From Pseudomonas fluorescens (lineage in GTDB: Bacteria > Pseudomonadota > Gammaproteobacteria > Pseudomonadales > Pseudomonadaceae), in NCBI RefSeq assembly GCF_902498065.1, contig NZ_CABVIR010000001.1:434001-498000 (forward strand): a DNA stretch of 64,000 nt, read 5' to 3'. Numbering within the stretch: position 1 is the first letter of the stretch; each line of letters begins with the position of its first letter. The translations under genes and the position numbers were made by a program. This document shows, piece after piece, positions 7,777 through 16,990 of this stretch. The notes beneath the pieces were generated by a model, which was not told the DNA's origin, searched no databases, and saw only the letters and a program-made list of their open reading frames with translations.

Positions 7777-8961
7777 ATGACAGATAACTCAAAGGATGAC
7801 AAAGAAATGAAAGAGAAGCTGTCGGCCGTTATCCGAAAACTGATTTCTCCTTCATTACGCTATGAGATCAGGAACGCGGCAACCTGGTTGCAGGACATCC
7901 TGGGGCGTGCGTGTTTCTGGCGTTGGGAGATTGCCCGGTTCAGGCTGCAGAAGGACAGTCCATACGAATTCCTCTACATCGGCAGGAAAAAGCAGCGGGA
8001 AATGGCCAGGCTGCTCATCGGCGGGAAGTCCCAGGGGCCGTCCGATGCGACCGACGGCGAACCCGGGCCGGCCGCGTCGAATCACGTGGTGGTGGTCAGT
8101 GAAGCCCCGTCCCCGGGGGCTTTGAATGTGCCCCTCTACCTGAGTGCCGTCGTACCGCTGGGGCGCTCCATCGACGATATCACTGCAAAGTACGATAGCG
8201 AGTTGCGTCGAAACATCCGCAAGAACCGCCCGCGCTACCGGATGGTCCAGACGCTGCTGGATGAGGACATAGAAAAGGCCGACAGGGAAATGCTTCGACC
8301 TTATGCCGAAGCAAGGCAAGGCATCCATGCTGCGCAATTCCCCGCTCAGGAGGTCTTGAGGATCGCCAAGACTGTCGGCCGGCTCGACCTGATCATGCTG
8401 GAAGACGAGGTGGTTGCCTGCCACCTGGGTTGCGTCATCACTCGGGGCGGAAAACGCTATTGGAGCACGCTACGTTTCGGATACATCGAGGCGATTTTTT
8501 CGGATGCGAAAAAACTGCGCGAGGTGAACTCGATTACCACCTTCATGGCACTTGAATGGGCCATCGAAAATGGCTTCGATTATTACGACATCGGTCTTTG
8601 CGTGGCCCGCCCGGATGATGGACTCTTGAAATGGAAAAGACGGCGCGGTGGCGATATCGATTCCCTGGGAAACCACGCGTACATGTTCGTCCGTCTGCCC
8701 AAGACCGGGAAAGCCAAATTCCTCTGGGACACACCGCTGTTTGCTGTCGAAGGCAAGGAAATAACCCTGCACCTTGGCCTGCCGGACGGGCCCAGCGATG
8801 AGGAGGTCGCCAGTCGTTATCACGAAATGGTCTTTGGCGGGCTGCACAAGATTTATCTCTATTGCGCCAAGAGCTCGGGCGAACAGTTTCTAGACACCTT
8901 GCGCAGTCGCTATGCCAATTTGCAAACCCCACCCGTCATGGAACGGATTTCATCCAACTGA
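7777..8961 (+). CDS. BioF2-like GNAT-fold acyltransferase
   Basis: This 394-residue protein has a C-terminal GNAT-type domain of the BioF2/FemAB-like group. Supporting segments are RRNIRKNRPRYRM, VVACHLGCVITRGGKRYWST, a long helix with TTFMALEWAIENGFDYYDIG and LKWKRRRGGDI. Such enzymes transfer acyl or aminoacyl groups and are frequent in polysaccharide and envelope loci. The start at 7777 has a weak ribosome binding site; an internal ATG at 7807 is an alternative. A GT61 glycosyltransferase follows after 69 bases, so the pair may modify one glycan. The substrate is unknown. Confidence 0.7.
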   Translation: MTDNSKDDKEMKEKLSAVIRKLISPSLRYEIRNAATWLQDILGRACFWRWEIARFRLQKDSPYEFLYIGRKKQREMARLLIGGKSQGPSDATDGEPGPAASNHVVVVSEAPSPGALNVPLYLSAVVPLGRSIDDITAKYDSELRRNIRKNRPRYRMVQTLLDEDIEKADREMLRPYAEARQGIHAAQFPAQEVLRIAKTVGRLDLIMLEDEVVACHLGCVITRGGKRYWSTLRFGYIEAIFSDAKKLREVNSITTFMALEWAIENGFDYYDIGLCVARPDDGLLKWKRRRGGDIDSLGNHAYMFVRLPKTGKAKFLWDTPLFAVEGKEITLHLGLPDGPSDEEVASRYHEMVFGGLHKIYLYCAKSSGEQFLDTLRSRYANLQTPPVMERISSN

Positions 8962-9030
8962 GCCATTTCCGGGACTGAATACTCACAGTGCTCGCACCTG
9001 ACTATTGACCCTGCCCAGCAGGGAGGACTC

Positions 9031-10152
9031 ATGATGGAAAGCGATGTTTCACCAATCAGCACGTCGACCGCTGGCAACCGGAAAAAATGGACCCTGGCCG
9101 CCTACAAAAATATGGCGAGAAAAAGACTCGCGCGCCAAGCGGACATCAACTTGAAAAGCGTCGCGCTGAAAAGTTGGGACATTGCTCCCGGTGAGACCTC
9201 GTATTCTCCGCCGGCCTTCTTCCTGCCCGGTCAAATGGACCGTGTGACAGGGTGGGAGGCGAAGCGCTTTTATCCTTTCGAACATCCTTCCCGCACGATG
9301 CAAGGGTTAGGCAACGTAGAACAGGGCCCGACCCGTGGCTACTTGCTCAAGGATGTCTGGCTGATCGATGGCGCGCTCTACAAGGACAACGCCAGTCTGT
9401 GGCTGTCGCTCAAGCCGGGGATGTTTCCGCGCATTGTCGTGGACACCGAGATCGATCGCGCAGCCGTCTATTGCACGCAAAATGGCAATACCTGGTTTGG
9501 CACCTGGTTGATGGAAGACTGCCCGACCTATTCCCTGGCCTGCGATGAGGGCGTGCCGGTAACTACCGCGCCCTCCGCGAAGTTTCCGTTATTCACCCAG
9601 GCTCCCGCTTACGAAGACTGGTTTGGCATGAAACCGGTGCGCTTGCGCAGTGCGTTTTTGCGTGAGGTCGTGCTGTTCGACGACATGAGCAACAATCGAA
9701 ACAGGCATCTGCGGTACCGGGCCATGGGAGAAAAACTGCTGTCGCACGTCAAGTATGACGCTCACCCCGGCGTGTTCATTCTGCGCGGTGGCGACGGCGA
9801 CTTGCGCTTTTTGCGCAATGAACTCGAGATCGCTGAACATCTGCGCAAGAGCAGGGGGTTTCGCATTCTCGATCCTTTGAAAACCGATGTCCCGACCATC
9901 GTGGCGATGTGCGCCGGGGCGCGGACGGTGGTGGGGGTCGAAGGCAGTCAGCTGGTGCACGGTGTCAATGTGCTCCAGCCGGGTGGTTCGTTGCTGACAC
10001 TGCAGCCACCGAACCGTTTCGTCAGTTACTACAAGTACCTGACGGATCGCGACGGGCAGAATTTCGGCTTTGTGGTCGGAACGCCAGAGGGCGACGGCTT
10101 CAAGATCGACGTTCAAGAGGTGGAGCGCACCCTGGACCTGTTCCCGTCATGA
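9031..10152 (+). CDS. glycosyltransferase family 61 protein
   Basis: This 373-residue protein has the DUF563/GT61 C-terminal signature: VFILRGGDG, NELEIAEHL, GFRILDP and a CAGARTVVGVEGSQLVHG block at about residues 292-309. GT61 enzymes transfer xylose, GlcNAc or related sugars; bacterial members act on capsule, exopolysaccharide or glycoprotein targets. There is no signal peptide, so it is probably cytoplasmic or peripheral. GGGAGGA just upstream supports the ATG ATG start. It appears to form an operon with the preceding acyltransferase. The acceptor cannot be predicted. Confidence 0.8.
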   Translation: MMESDVSPISTSTAGNRKKWTLAAYKNMARKRLARQADINLKSVALKSWDIAPGETSYSPPAFFLPGQMDRVTGWEAKRFYPFEHPSRTMQGLGNVEQGPTRGYLLKDVWLIDGALYKDNASLWLSLKPGMFPRIVVDTEIDRAAVYCTQNGNTWFGTWLMEDCPTYSLACDEGVPVTTAPSAKFPLFTQAPAYEDWFGMKPVRLRSAFLREVVLFDDMSNNRNRHLRYRAMGEKLLSHVKYDAHPGVFILRGGDGDLRFLRNELEIAEHLRKSRGFRILDPLKTDVPTIVAMCAGARTVVGVEGSQLVHGVNVLQPGGSLLTLQPPNRFVSYYKYLTDRDGQNFGFVVGTPEGDGFKIDVQEVERTLDLFPS

Positions 10153-10191
10153 CGGCATGAGGGAACGTCTGCAAAGACTTTCCTGACGGGT

Positions 10192-10506
10192 CTATACCTG
10201 ATCCCCGAACACCGGGCGGAAGAAACTTCGCTCGTAGCTGAGGATGAATTTTTTCTCTTCGGCGTACTTGAACGCCGCGAGGCAGTCCGGATCGTTCATG
10301 GAGTCCTGCCGATAGCGCTCGTACTCGGCAAAGCTCGCAAAGGTGAACATCGCCAACGCAATGTTATTGGCACCCTCGGATGGCAGGAAATAGCCGTGGT
10401 GCTGGCCGCCGAATTTTTCCACCAATGGAATCCACAACTTTGCATAGTGTTCGAATGCGGGGATCTGGTACGGGTCCAGCACGTATTTCAGATAGCACGT
10501 GATCAT
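10192..10506 (-). CDS. NIPSNAP family protein
   Basis: The start is the ATG at 10506 with AAGGAG upstream, giving 104 residues. The sequence MITCYLKYVLDPYQIPAFEHY and the later GANNIALAMFTFASFAEYERYR are typical of NIPSNAP proteins, small ferredoxin-like alpha/beta-barrel dimers often found beside catabolic genes. Their biochemical function is mostly unproven. It is divergent from the MFS gene at 10788 and shares a 281-base regulatory region with it. Confidence 0.8.
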   Translation of the reverse strand: MITCYLKYVLDPYQIPAFEHYAKLWIPLVEKFGGQHHGYFLPSEGANNIALAMFTFASFAEYERYRQDSMNDPDCLAAFKYAEEKKFILSYERSFFRPVFGDQV

Positions 10507-10689
10507 GTAATCGCATCTCCTTGATGCAAGGTCAAATGACAGGGGCGTCGTCAGACTCGATTTGCTGCACACGAGATAAGTTACCCGGTGGGCAAGCTGC
10601 CAGGGGCATCGGTCGTGCATTATCTGCGACGCGAAGTTGTTCGTCGAGGATCAAGGCCCCGGTTGATATCCCGATTGGCCGTGGTGCCT

Positions 10690-10712
10690 GGTATCTCAAT
10701 TAGAGATAACCC
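10690..10712. promoter_or_regulatory. TATCTC inverted repeat, probable LysR-type operator
   Basis: TATCTC (10692-10697) and GAGATA (10703-10708) form an inverted repeat spaced by five bases in the NIPSNAP-MFS divergent region, with another GAGATA half-site at 10735-10740. TATCTC recurs at 14105-14110, immediately upstream of the LysR gene that ends this block. That is consistent with the regulator binding both regions. Confidence 0.4.
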
Positions 10713-10787
10713 TGATCAGATTAATTCGCTTCTTGAGATACTTCCCGCGCGCGTAGTGTTTGCCCTATCTGAAATAGAGAAGGGCGG

Positions 10788-12014
10788 ATGATGAACAGGT
10801 TGAACACAACGATCGCCAATGCGCAGCCCGCGATGCACCCGGCCAGCGCAGGCTGGGCAACGGTGGCAGGCTTTGCTGCGAGCCTGGTGGGCATCGGCCT
10901 TGCGCGGTTCGCTTATACGCCGCTGCTTCCGGCGATTATTGGCGCCCACTGGTTTGATCCGTCCAAGGCCGCTTACCTGGGCGCCGCCAACCTTGCCGGG
11001 TATCTGGGCGGCGCTATTTTCGGCCGTTCCCTGGCGGCTAAAACCTCAACGACATTCATGCTCAGAGCCATGATGCTGCTGGCCAGTGTGGCGTTTTTCG
11101 CGTGCGCCTATCCCGTGTCGTTCGCGTGGTTCTTCGCGTGGCGATTCCTCTCCGGAACCGCCGGTGGCGCGCTGATGGTGTTGGCCGCTCCAACGGTTTT
11201 GGCCCATGTGCCGCCGTCCCGGCGCGGTTTGGTTGCCGGGGTGATTTTCATGGGTGTGGGTGTTGGCATTGCCCTGTCCGGAACGCTGGTGCCGCTGTTG
11301 CTGCAACAGGGTCTTGGCGAAACGTGGCTCGGCCTTGGTGTGATCTCCCTGCTGCTCACCGCCCTTGCCTGGCGGGGCTGGCCGAAGGAGCAGGCGCCAG
11401 CCACCGAAACCACCCACCACCCGCGCCCGGCACGCAGCGGAACGCTCAAGGCGTTGTACGTTGAATACGCCCTCAACGCTGCCGGTTGGGTACCGCACAT
11501 GATTTTCCTGGTTGATTTCGTTGCCCGGGGCAGGGGCGAAGGTCTTCAGGTGGGGGCGCAGTACTGGGTTCTTTTCGGCATCGGCGCGACTGTCGGACCA
11601 CTGTTGGCCGGTGCACTGGCGGACCGGATCGGTTTCGGGCGCGCGTTACGGCTGTCGTTCATCGTCGAGGCATTCGCGGTGATTGTCCCCGTCCTTGGGC
11701 TCGACGCCGGCTGGTTGATGGCATCCAGCGTCATCGTCGGGGCGTTTGTGACCGGGACCGTGCCGCTGGTATTGGGTCGACTCCATGAAATTCTCGCCCA
11801 CCATCCCGCCCAACAGCGTCCGGCCTGGCAAACAGCCACAGTGGGATTTGCCTTGTTTCAAGCGGTCGCCGCCTATGGCTTGTCGTTCCTGTTCTCCTAC
11901 AGCGACGGCAACTACAGCTTGCTATTCATGATGGGGACTGCGGCCATGCTGCTTGCGTTCGTGATTGACGTGGCGGCGGGTGCAAAAAATTCCAGCGATT
12001 CCCGGAGCCTTTGA
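10788..12014 (+). CDS. YbfB/YjiJ family MFS transporter
   Basis: This 408-residue polytopic membrane protein has about 12 hydrophobic segments. The N-terminal GFAASLVGIGLARFAYTPLL is characteristic of the YbfB/YjiJ branch of the major facilitator superfamily, as is DRIGFGRALRLSF at the middle loop. Substrates of this branch are mostly unknown. A second MFS gene follows after 4 bases. Both lie between a divergent NIPSNAP gene and a convergent LysR gene, suggesting uptake or efflux of the compound handled by this region. Confidence 0.8.
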   Translation: MMNRLNTTIANAQPAMHPASAGWATVAGFAASLVGIGLARFAYTPLLPAIIGAHWFDPSKAAYLGAANLAGYLGGAIFGRSLAAKTSTTFMLRAMMLLASVAFFACAYPVSFAWFFAWRFLSGTAGGALMVLAAPTVLAHVPPSRRGLVAGVIFMGVGVGIALSGTLVPLLLQQGLGETWLGLGVISLLLTALAWRGWPKEQAPATETTHHPRPARSGTLKALYVEYALNAAGWVPHMIFLVDFVARGRGEGLQVGAQYWVLFGIGATVGPLLAGALADRIGFGRALRLSFIVEAFAVIVPVLGLDAGWLMASSVIVGAFVTGTVPLVLGRLHEILAHHPAQQRPAWQTATVGFALFQAVAAYGLSFLFSYSDGNYSLLFMMGTAAMLLAFVIDVAAGAKNSSDSRSL

Positions 12015-12018
12015 CAAC

Positions 12019-13266
12019 GTGAATTACTCCGATCGAAACGTGATGTATTGGCGGCGGAACCTGACCGTTTGTGTGTTCGGCTCGTTCACCACACTGGTCA
12101 GCCTGAGCATGTTGTTGCCCTTTTTACCGCTGTACGTTCAACAACTGGGCGTGACGTCGCAGGCGGACGTGGTGCAATGGTCGGCCGTGGCATTCGGCGC
12201 GACTTTTTTCGGCACGGCGATTACCGCGCCGTTGTGGGGACGCCTGGCCGACCGTTATGGCCGAAAACCCATGCTGGTCAGAGCGGCCATCGGGATGGCC
12301 ATTGTCATGTCGTTGATCGGGCTGGCGCGGAACGTTACCGACCTGGTTGCACTGCGCCTGCTCGCCGGCCTCATCGGGGGTTACGCCTCGGCGTCCATCG
12401 TCATGATCGGGTCGCAGGTCCCGCGTGAAAGAGCGGGGTGGGCACTCGGCGTTTTGTCCACGGGGGCCTTGTCCGGCAACCTGATCGGGCCGCTGGTCGG
12501 TGGGTTTTTACCGGAGTTTGTCGGTATTCGCGGCACCTTTTTCGTCGGGGGAGGAATGATTGCGGTCGCCGCCCTGACCACCCTCCTGTTCGTTCGTGAG
12601 GATTTCGACCGGGCATCGGACGCCAGACAACGCGACCGGAAAAACCGGCCTGAGGGTGCCGGTTCGAAATGGCCGGTCATCGCTGCACTGCTCATGACCG
12701 CGATGATGGTGCTGCTCGCCAATATGTCGATCGAGCCGATCATCACCGTTTACATCGGCGACCTCGGTGTGCCGGTTGATCATCAGGCGCGGATTGCCGG
12801 CGTGGTCATGGCCTGTTCCGCGTTGGGCAGCATCCTGACGGCCGCCAGACTGGGGGCATTGGCCGACCGGGTTGGAGGCTGGCGCGTGATTGTCGGTTGT
12901 CTGTTGTTGACCGCCGTGGTCATGGTGCCCCAAGCGTTCGTCACGCAATGGTGGCAACTGGCGGTATTGCGCGGCGTCATGGGCATGACCATTGCCGGGC
13001 TCCTGCCGGCGATTGCCAAGCTGATCCGGCATTCGGTCGAAGAGCACAACACCGGCAAAATCCTCGGTTACCTGCAATCGGCGCAGTTCTCCGGGCAGGT
13101 GATCGGTCCATTGATTGGCGGCCAGATTGGTGCCCATCTCGGTTTACATCATGTGTTCCTGGTGACGGCGGCGTTGCTGGTGTTATGCGCTGGAATGAAC
13201 AGCTGGGTGAAGCATCGCTACCTGGGTGACGCCATCCAGACGAACGCTGTCCAGAAAGGTGGATAA
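12019..13266 (+). CDS. MFS transporter, MdtG-like drug efflux type
   Basis: The best start is GTG at 12019, with GGAG 11 bases upstream and 4 bases after the previous stop, giving 415 residues. The MFS loop motif A is clear (GRLADRYGRKPM) and the order of hydrophobic segments fits a 12-helix DHA1-type exporter of the MdtG kind. It is translationally close to the YbfB-type transporter. The last 84 bases overlap the 3' end of the convergent LysR gene. Confidence 0.8.
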   Translation: MNYSDRNVMYWRRNLTVCVFGSFTTLVSLSMLLPFLPLYVQQLGVTSQADVVQWSAVAFGATFFGTAITAPLWGRLADRYGRKPMLVRAAIGMAIVMSLIGLARNVTDLVALRLLAGLIGGYASASIVMIGSQVPRERAGWALGVLSTGALSGNLIGPLVGGFLPEFVGIRGTFFVGGGMIAVAALTTLLFVREDFDRASDARQRDRKNRPEGAGSKWPVIAALLMTAMMVLLANMSIEPIITVYIGDLGVPVDHQARIAGVVMACSALGSILTAARLGALADRVGGWRVIVGCLLLTAVVMVPQAFVTQWWQLAVLRGVMGMTIAGLLPAIAKLIRHSVEEHNTGKILGYLQSAQFSGQVIGPLIGGQIGAHLGLHHVFLVTAALLVLCAGMNSWVKHRYLGDAIQTNAVQKGG

Positions 13267-14094
13267 CGCGCTGGAAAAATAGCCATCAAGGCGCCTGACA
13301 AACACCGTCTCTACGTCGGCGATTTCTGGCGCGAGCTCATGCGCGTTGACCAACCCTTCGCGCAACGCGCTCGCCACAACGCCCTTGGGCAACAGCGTGA
13401 CCCCGACGCCGGCGGACACACAGGCAATGATCGCCTCGATCGAGCCAAACTCAAGGGGCTCAGGCGCCAGGATGCCCAGGTTGGCCAGCAGGGAATCGAG
13501 GCGCTGGCGGTAGGAGCAGCCGATGCGAAAGACCACCGTCTTCAGATTATCGACGGTGGCGAGCGCGTCCAGCGTGTCAATGGCGCAGGACGTGACCAGC
13601 ACGAGCTCTTCGCGGAAGGCTTGTTCACTGAGCAATTCCGGATGATTGACCGGGCCCACGACAAACGCCCCTTCGAGCTTACAGTCGATGACGCCCTGAA
13701 TCAGGCTGCACGTGGTGCCGGTGCGAATCACCGGGCGAACCTCAGGGTAAGCCTTGGCAAACTTGGCGATCAGCCGTGGAAGACGCAGTGCCAGTGTCGT
13801 CTCGAGCGTACCGATCTCAAACACACCTTTTGGATGCCCATCGTCGCGCGCAGCGCAGGACGCATCGGACAATAGCCTGGACAGTCGGGCGGCGAAGGGC
13901 AAAATCCGCCGCCCTGCCGGCGTGACCTGAACGCCTCTGGCGCTGCGTTGAAACAGCGCCACCCCAAGCTCGTCTTCCAGCGATCGAATCCTCGCGGAAA
14001 CATTGGACTGCACGGTATTCAGCTCACTCGCAGCCTTGTTCATGCTGCCGTGGCGCGCGACCGCATCGACCACCTTCAGATCCGTGACATCCAT
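13183..14094 (-). CDS. LysR family transcriptional regulator (first of two paralogues)
   Basis: From the ATG at 14094 (AGGTG upstream; GTG at 14103 is an alternative) the protein has 303 residues. It has an N-terminal winged helix-turn-helix (GSMNKAASELNTVQSNVSAR) and a C-terminal substrate-binding domain (FVVGPVNHPELLSEQ, VVFRIGCSYRQRLDSLL, VSAGVGVTLLPKGVV). It resembles the second LysR protein in this window in the GC-Y-R motif of the effector domain. It is divergent from the DUF485-ActP operon, and its upstream region carries a TATCTC site and ATGATC/GATCAT palindromes. It is likely to control that operon and perhaps the MFS pair. Confidence 0.85.
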   Translation of the reverse strand: MDVTDLKVVDAVARHGSMNKAASELNTVQSNVSARIRSLEDELGVALFQRSARGVQVTPAGRRILPFAARLSRLLSDASCAARDDGHPKGVFEIGTLETTLALRLPRLIAKFAKAYPEVRPVIRTGTTCSLIQGVIDCKLEGAFVVGPVNHPELLSEQAFREELVLVTSCAIDTLDALATVDNLKTVVFRIGCSYRQRLDSLLANLGILAPEPLEFGSIEAIIACVSAGVGVTLLPKGVVASALREGLVNAHELAPEIADVETVFVRRLDGYFSSALSTFLDSVRLDGVTQVAMLHPAVHSSA

Positions 14095-14230
14095 CGAATT
14101 CACCTATCTCGAAAACCAATAACTAACCGCAAGTCATCTGCGTTCAAGAGATTAGGTTTCACGCGCGGCAAAGGCAAGCAACGGTCGACATTGGGGACGA
14201 ATGAATTCATCAAAAAAGATCATACGCATC

Positions 14231-14253
14231 ATTAATGATCGTTTTACATGATC
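14231..14253 (+). promoter_or_regulatory. 23-bp motif shared with the region before mmsA
   Basis: The 23 bases here (ATTAATGATC followed by GTTTTACATGATC) recur with two mismatches at 20606-20628. Both copies contain ATGATC/GATCAT half-sites and stand upstream of nitronate-monooxygenase operons. They are probable binding sites of one of the LysR regulators, possibly overlapping the promoter. Confidence 0.55.
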
Positions 14254-14365
14254 TTAAGCCGGGCATAGGTTGAAGGTGCAAATACACCGCAGCCAGTGGC
14301 AAATCGAGTCTTCGAATTTGAGGCTGTGGAACAACAATAACTGTCCACTGCAACACGGAGTCAAC

Positions 14366-14680
14366 GTGAATCATGCATCCGAGTCAGCCAGAATTCGCAA
14401 CCATCCCCGGTACCAGGATTTGGTATCACGGCAGCGAAGATTCGTCGCTTGTCTTACTGCCGCCACCCTTGTCCCGTACTTCACGTTCATCCTCGTCGCG
14501 GCGTTCGCGCCCCACGTTCTAGCCCAGAAACTCTCCGCGACCAGCATCATCAATATCGGTTGGCCGCTGGGCGTCGCCTTCATCGTCGGGGCCTGGTTGT
14601 TTACCGGCCTGTACATCGTGCGCGCCAATGGCGAGTTCGATGACCTCACCGCAGAAATTCGCGAGGGGGCCATCGTATGA
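14366..14680 (+). CDS. DUF485 membrane protein
   Basis: The start is the GTG at 14366, with GGAG five bases upstream, giving 104 residues. DUF485 proteins are small two-helix inner-membrane proteins (here FVACLTAATLVPYFTFILVA and WPLGVAFIVGAWLFTGLYIV) always found beside ActP-type solute symporters, as YjcH is in E. coli. The stop overlaps the start of the symporter gene by four bases (ATGA), indicating translational coupling. Confidence 0.85.
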   Translation: MNHASESARIRNHPRYQDLVSRQRRFVACLTAATLVPYFTFILVAAFAPHVLAQKLSATSIINIGWPLGVAFIVGAWLFTGLYIVRANGEFDDLTAEIREGAIV

Positions 14681-16350
14681 AACCCATTCTTCGCTACCTC
14701 ATTGCTCCTGCTCTGCTGGGCGCGGTCACCACGTGCGCCTCGGCTGCCGACGTCTTGCAGGCGGTAGAAAAACAGCCGCTGAACATCACGGCTATCGCGA
14801 TGTTTCTGGTCTTCGTGCTGACGACCCTGGGCATCACTTATTGGGCCGCTTCCAAGACCAAATCGATGGACGATTTCTACAACGCCGGCGGCGGCATCAC
14901 CGGTTTCCAGAACGGTTTGGCGCTGGCGGGGGACTACATGTCGGCGGCGGCCTTACTGGGCGTCACCAGCATGATTTTCTTCAACGGCTTCGATGGGGTG
15001 CTCTACTCGATCAGCTTCTTTGTCGCCTGGCCGTTGCTGTTGTTCCTGTTTGCCGAGCGCATTCGCAATCTGGGGCGCATCACCATCTCGGACATCGCGT
15101 CGTTCCGGCTCGATCAAAACCGGATTCGCACCATGACCGCGTTCGGTTCGTTGACCGTGGTCTGCTTTTATCTGGTGGTGCAGATGGTCGGGGCAGGGCA
15201 GTTGATTCAGCTGCTGTTCGGTCTTCCCTACAACTACGCGGTGATCGCTGTCGGTCTGTTGATGGCGATCTACGTCACGTTTGGCGGGATGGTCGCCACC
15301 ACGTGGGTGCAGATCATCAAGGCAGGATTGCTGCTGGTGGGCGGAACATTGCTGGCTGTGTTGGCGTTGAGCAAGTTCGGTTTTTCTTTCGAGCTGCTGT
15401 TCGAGAAAGCGGTTGCCGCACATCACGATGGCGAGCGGATCCTGCTGCCCAGCAAACTGGTGGCCGACCCCTTGGCGCTGATCTCGCTGTCACTGGGCCT
15501 GGTCTTCGGTACCGCAGGATTGCCCCATATCCTCATGCGCTTTTTTACCGTGCCGGACGCCAAGCAAGCGCGTAAATCGGTATTCGTCGCGACGGGCTTC
15601 ATCGGCTTCTTCTACCTGATCGTTGCGGTGTTGGGCTTGGCAGCCATCGTGATCGTCGGGCAAGACCCGGCCTTCTATGAGTCCGGCATTGTCGGTGGAA
15701 AGCTCATCGGCGGCGGGAACATGCCGGTGATGCATCTGGCAAAAGCCGTCGGCGGCGACCTGCTGTTGGGCTTCATTTCGGCCGTCGCGTTTGCCACGAT
15801 CCTGGCCGTGGTTTCCGGGCTCACCATGGCGGGGACCTCGGCGATTTCACATGACCTCTATGTTCGGGTCTTCCGCAAAAACCGCGCAGATGCGAAAGAC
15901 GAACGGCGTGTGTCGAAGATCGCCTCGGTCGGCATCGGCATCGTTGCGGTGGTGCTGGGCATTTTGTTCAAGGATCAGAACATCGCCTTCTTGGTCGCGC
16001 TGACCTTTGGCGTGGCAGCCTCGGTCAACTTTCCGATCCTCGTGCTTTCGATGTACTGGAAAGGGCTGACCACGCGGGGGGCGTTGATCGGTGGCATCGC
16101 GGGGCTGGTGAGCTCGGTCAGCCTGGTGATTCTCTCGCCGGCGGTGTGGGTCAAAGTGCTGGGCAATACCGACGCGATCTTCCCCTTCGACTATCCGGCA
16201 ATCATCTCGATGAACGTGGCGTTCCTGTTTACCTGGCTTGGCTCGGTCACCGACCGCAGTCGCAGCGCAGAGCTTGAACGCGAGCGTTTCGATGATCAGC
16301 TCATTCGCGCCCGAACGGGCCTTGGCGCATCGCAAGCGGTCAGCCACTAA
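14677..16350 (+). CDS. actP: ActP-like sodium:solute symporter (cation/carboxylate)
   Basis: This 557-residue protein belongs to the solute:sodium symporter family. It has a signal-like N-terminus, about 13 hydrophobic helices and the ActP-type segments SMDDFYNAGGGITGFQNGLA, GDYMSAAALLGV and GTAGLPHILMRFFTVPDAKQ. ActP transports acetate, propionate and other short carboxylates. In this operon, with nitronate monooxygenase and cytochrome b561, the substrate may be another short carboxylate such as 3-nitropropionate; that is inference. The gene overlaps DUF485 by four bases. Confidence 0.85.
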   Translation: MKPILRYLIAPALLGAVTTCASAADVLQAVEKQPLNITAIAMFLVFVLTTLGITYWAASKTKSMDDFYNAGGGITGFQNGLALAGDYMSAAALLGVTSMIFFNGFDGVLYSISFFVAWPLLLFLFAERIRNLGRITISDIASFRLDQNRIRTMTAFGSLTVVCFYLVVQMVGAGQLIQLLFGLPYNYAVIAVGLLMAIYVTFGGMVATTWVQIIKAGLLLVGGTLLAVLALSKFGFSFELLFEKAVAAHHDGERILLPSKLVADPLALISLSLGLVFGTAGLPHILMRFFTVPDAKQARKSVFVATGFIGFFYLIVAVLGLAAIVIVGQDPAFYESGIVGGKLIGGGNMPVMHLAKAVGGDLLLGFISAVAFATILAVVSGLTMAGTSAISHDLYVRVFRKNRADAKDERRVSKIASVGIGIVAVVLGILFKDQNIAFLVALTFGVAASVNFPILVLSMYWKGLTTRGALIGGIAGLVSSVSLVILSPAVWVKVLGNTDAIFPFDYPAIISMNVAFLFTWLGSVTDRSRSAELERERFDDQLIRARTGLGASQAVSH

Positions 16351-16432
16351 GACGCGGCACACCGTCATCGCGATGAAGGTGTGCCCGTCACTTCCCCACC
16401 CTGATGTGCGCTTTTTGCAAAAGGAGTCAGCC

Positions 16433-16987
16433 ATGCAACTTCGAGACAATGGCTTAAGGTTTTCACCCATTACGATCGTGCTGCACTGGGTCGTGGCGTT
16501 GTCGCTGCTCGCAATCCTCTGCTTGCAAGTAGTGATCGGCCAGGCGTCCAGTGAGGCCGGGCGGACGTCGTTGGAACACCTGCAAAACCTGATGGGGCTG
16601 ATCCTGTTTCTCGTATCGATCTATCGGTTCTGGGCCCGGATCACCTCTTACCACCCGCTGCCGGTGGGCACGCCCAACCCCATTGAAGTGATCATCAGCC
16701 GTTCCGTGGCGGCAGCGCTCGCCCTGGCGATGGTGCTGCTGCCGGTCGCGGTGTGGGCCTCACGCTCGGCAGCCGGCGAGGGAGTGGGGCTGCCCGGAGG
16801 TTTTTCGATTCCGGCGCTCTTGCCCACCAATGCCGCACTGAAGCAGGTCGTCGATGTGCTCTTCGATATCGGAGCGTGGGCGTTCCTGGCCGGCCTGGCC
16901 TTGCATGTCTTCGGTGCGCTCAAGAATCACTTTCTCCTGAAGAACAACACGCTCAAGCGGATGCTTGGAAAACATGTGGAGCTGTGA
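16433..16987 (+). CDS. cytochrome b561 family protein
   Basis: The start is the ATG at 16433 with AAGGAG upstream, giving 184 residues. Four hydrophobic helices and conserved histidines (IVLHWVVAL, EHLQNLMG, AGLALHVFGALKNHF) match the bacterial di-haem cytochrome b561 family of inner-membrane electron carriers. The stop is three bases before the nitronate monooxygenase ATG, so the two are probably translated together. The protein may reoxidise a reductant produced by the pathway or act on superoxide; this is not established. Confidence 0.85.
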   Translation: MQLRDNGLRFSPITIVLHWVVALSLLAILCLQVVIGQASSEAGRTSLEHLQNLMGLILFLVSIYRFWARITSYHPLPVGTPNPIEVIISRSVAAALALAMVLLPVAVWASRSAAGEGVGLPGGFSIPALLPTNAALKQVVDVLFDIGAWAFLAGLALHVFGALKNHFLLKNNTLKRMLGKHVEL

Positions 16988-16990
16988 GTC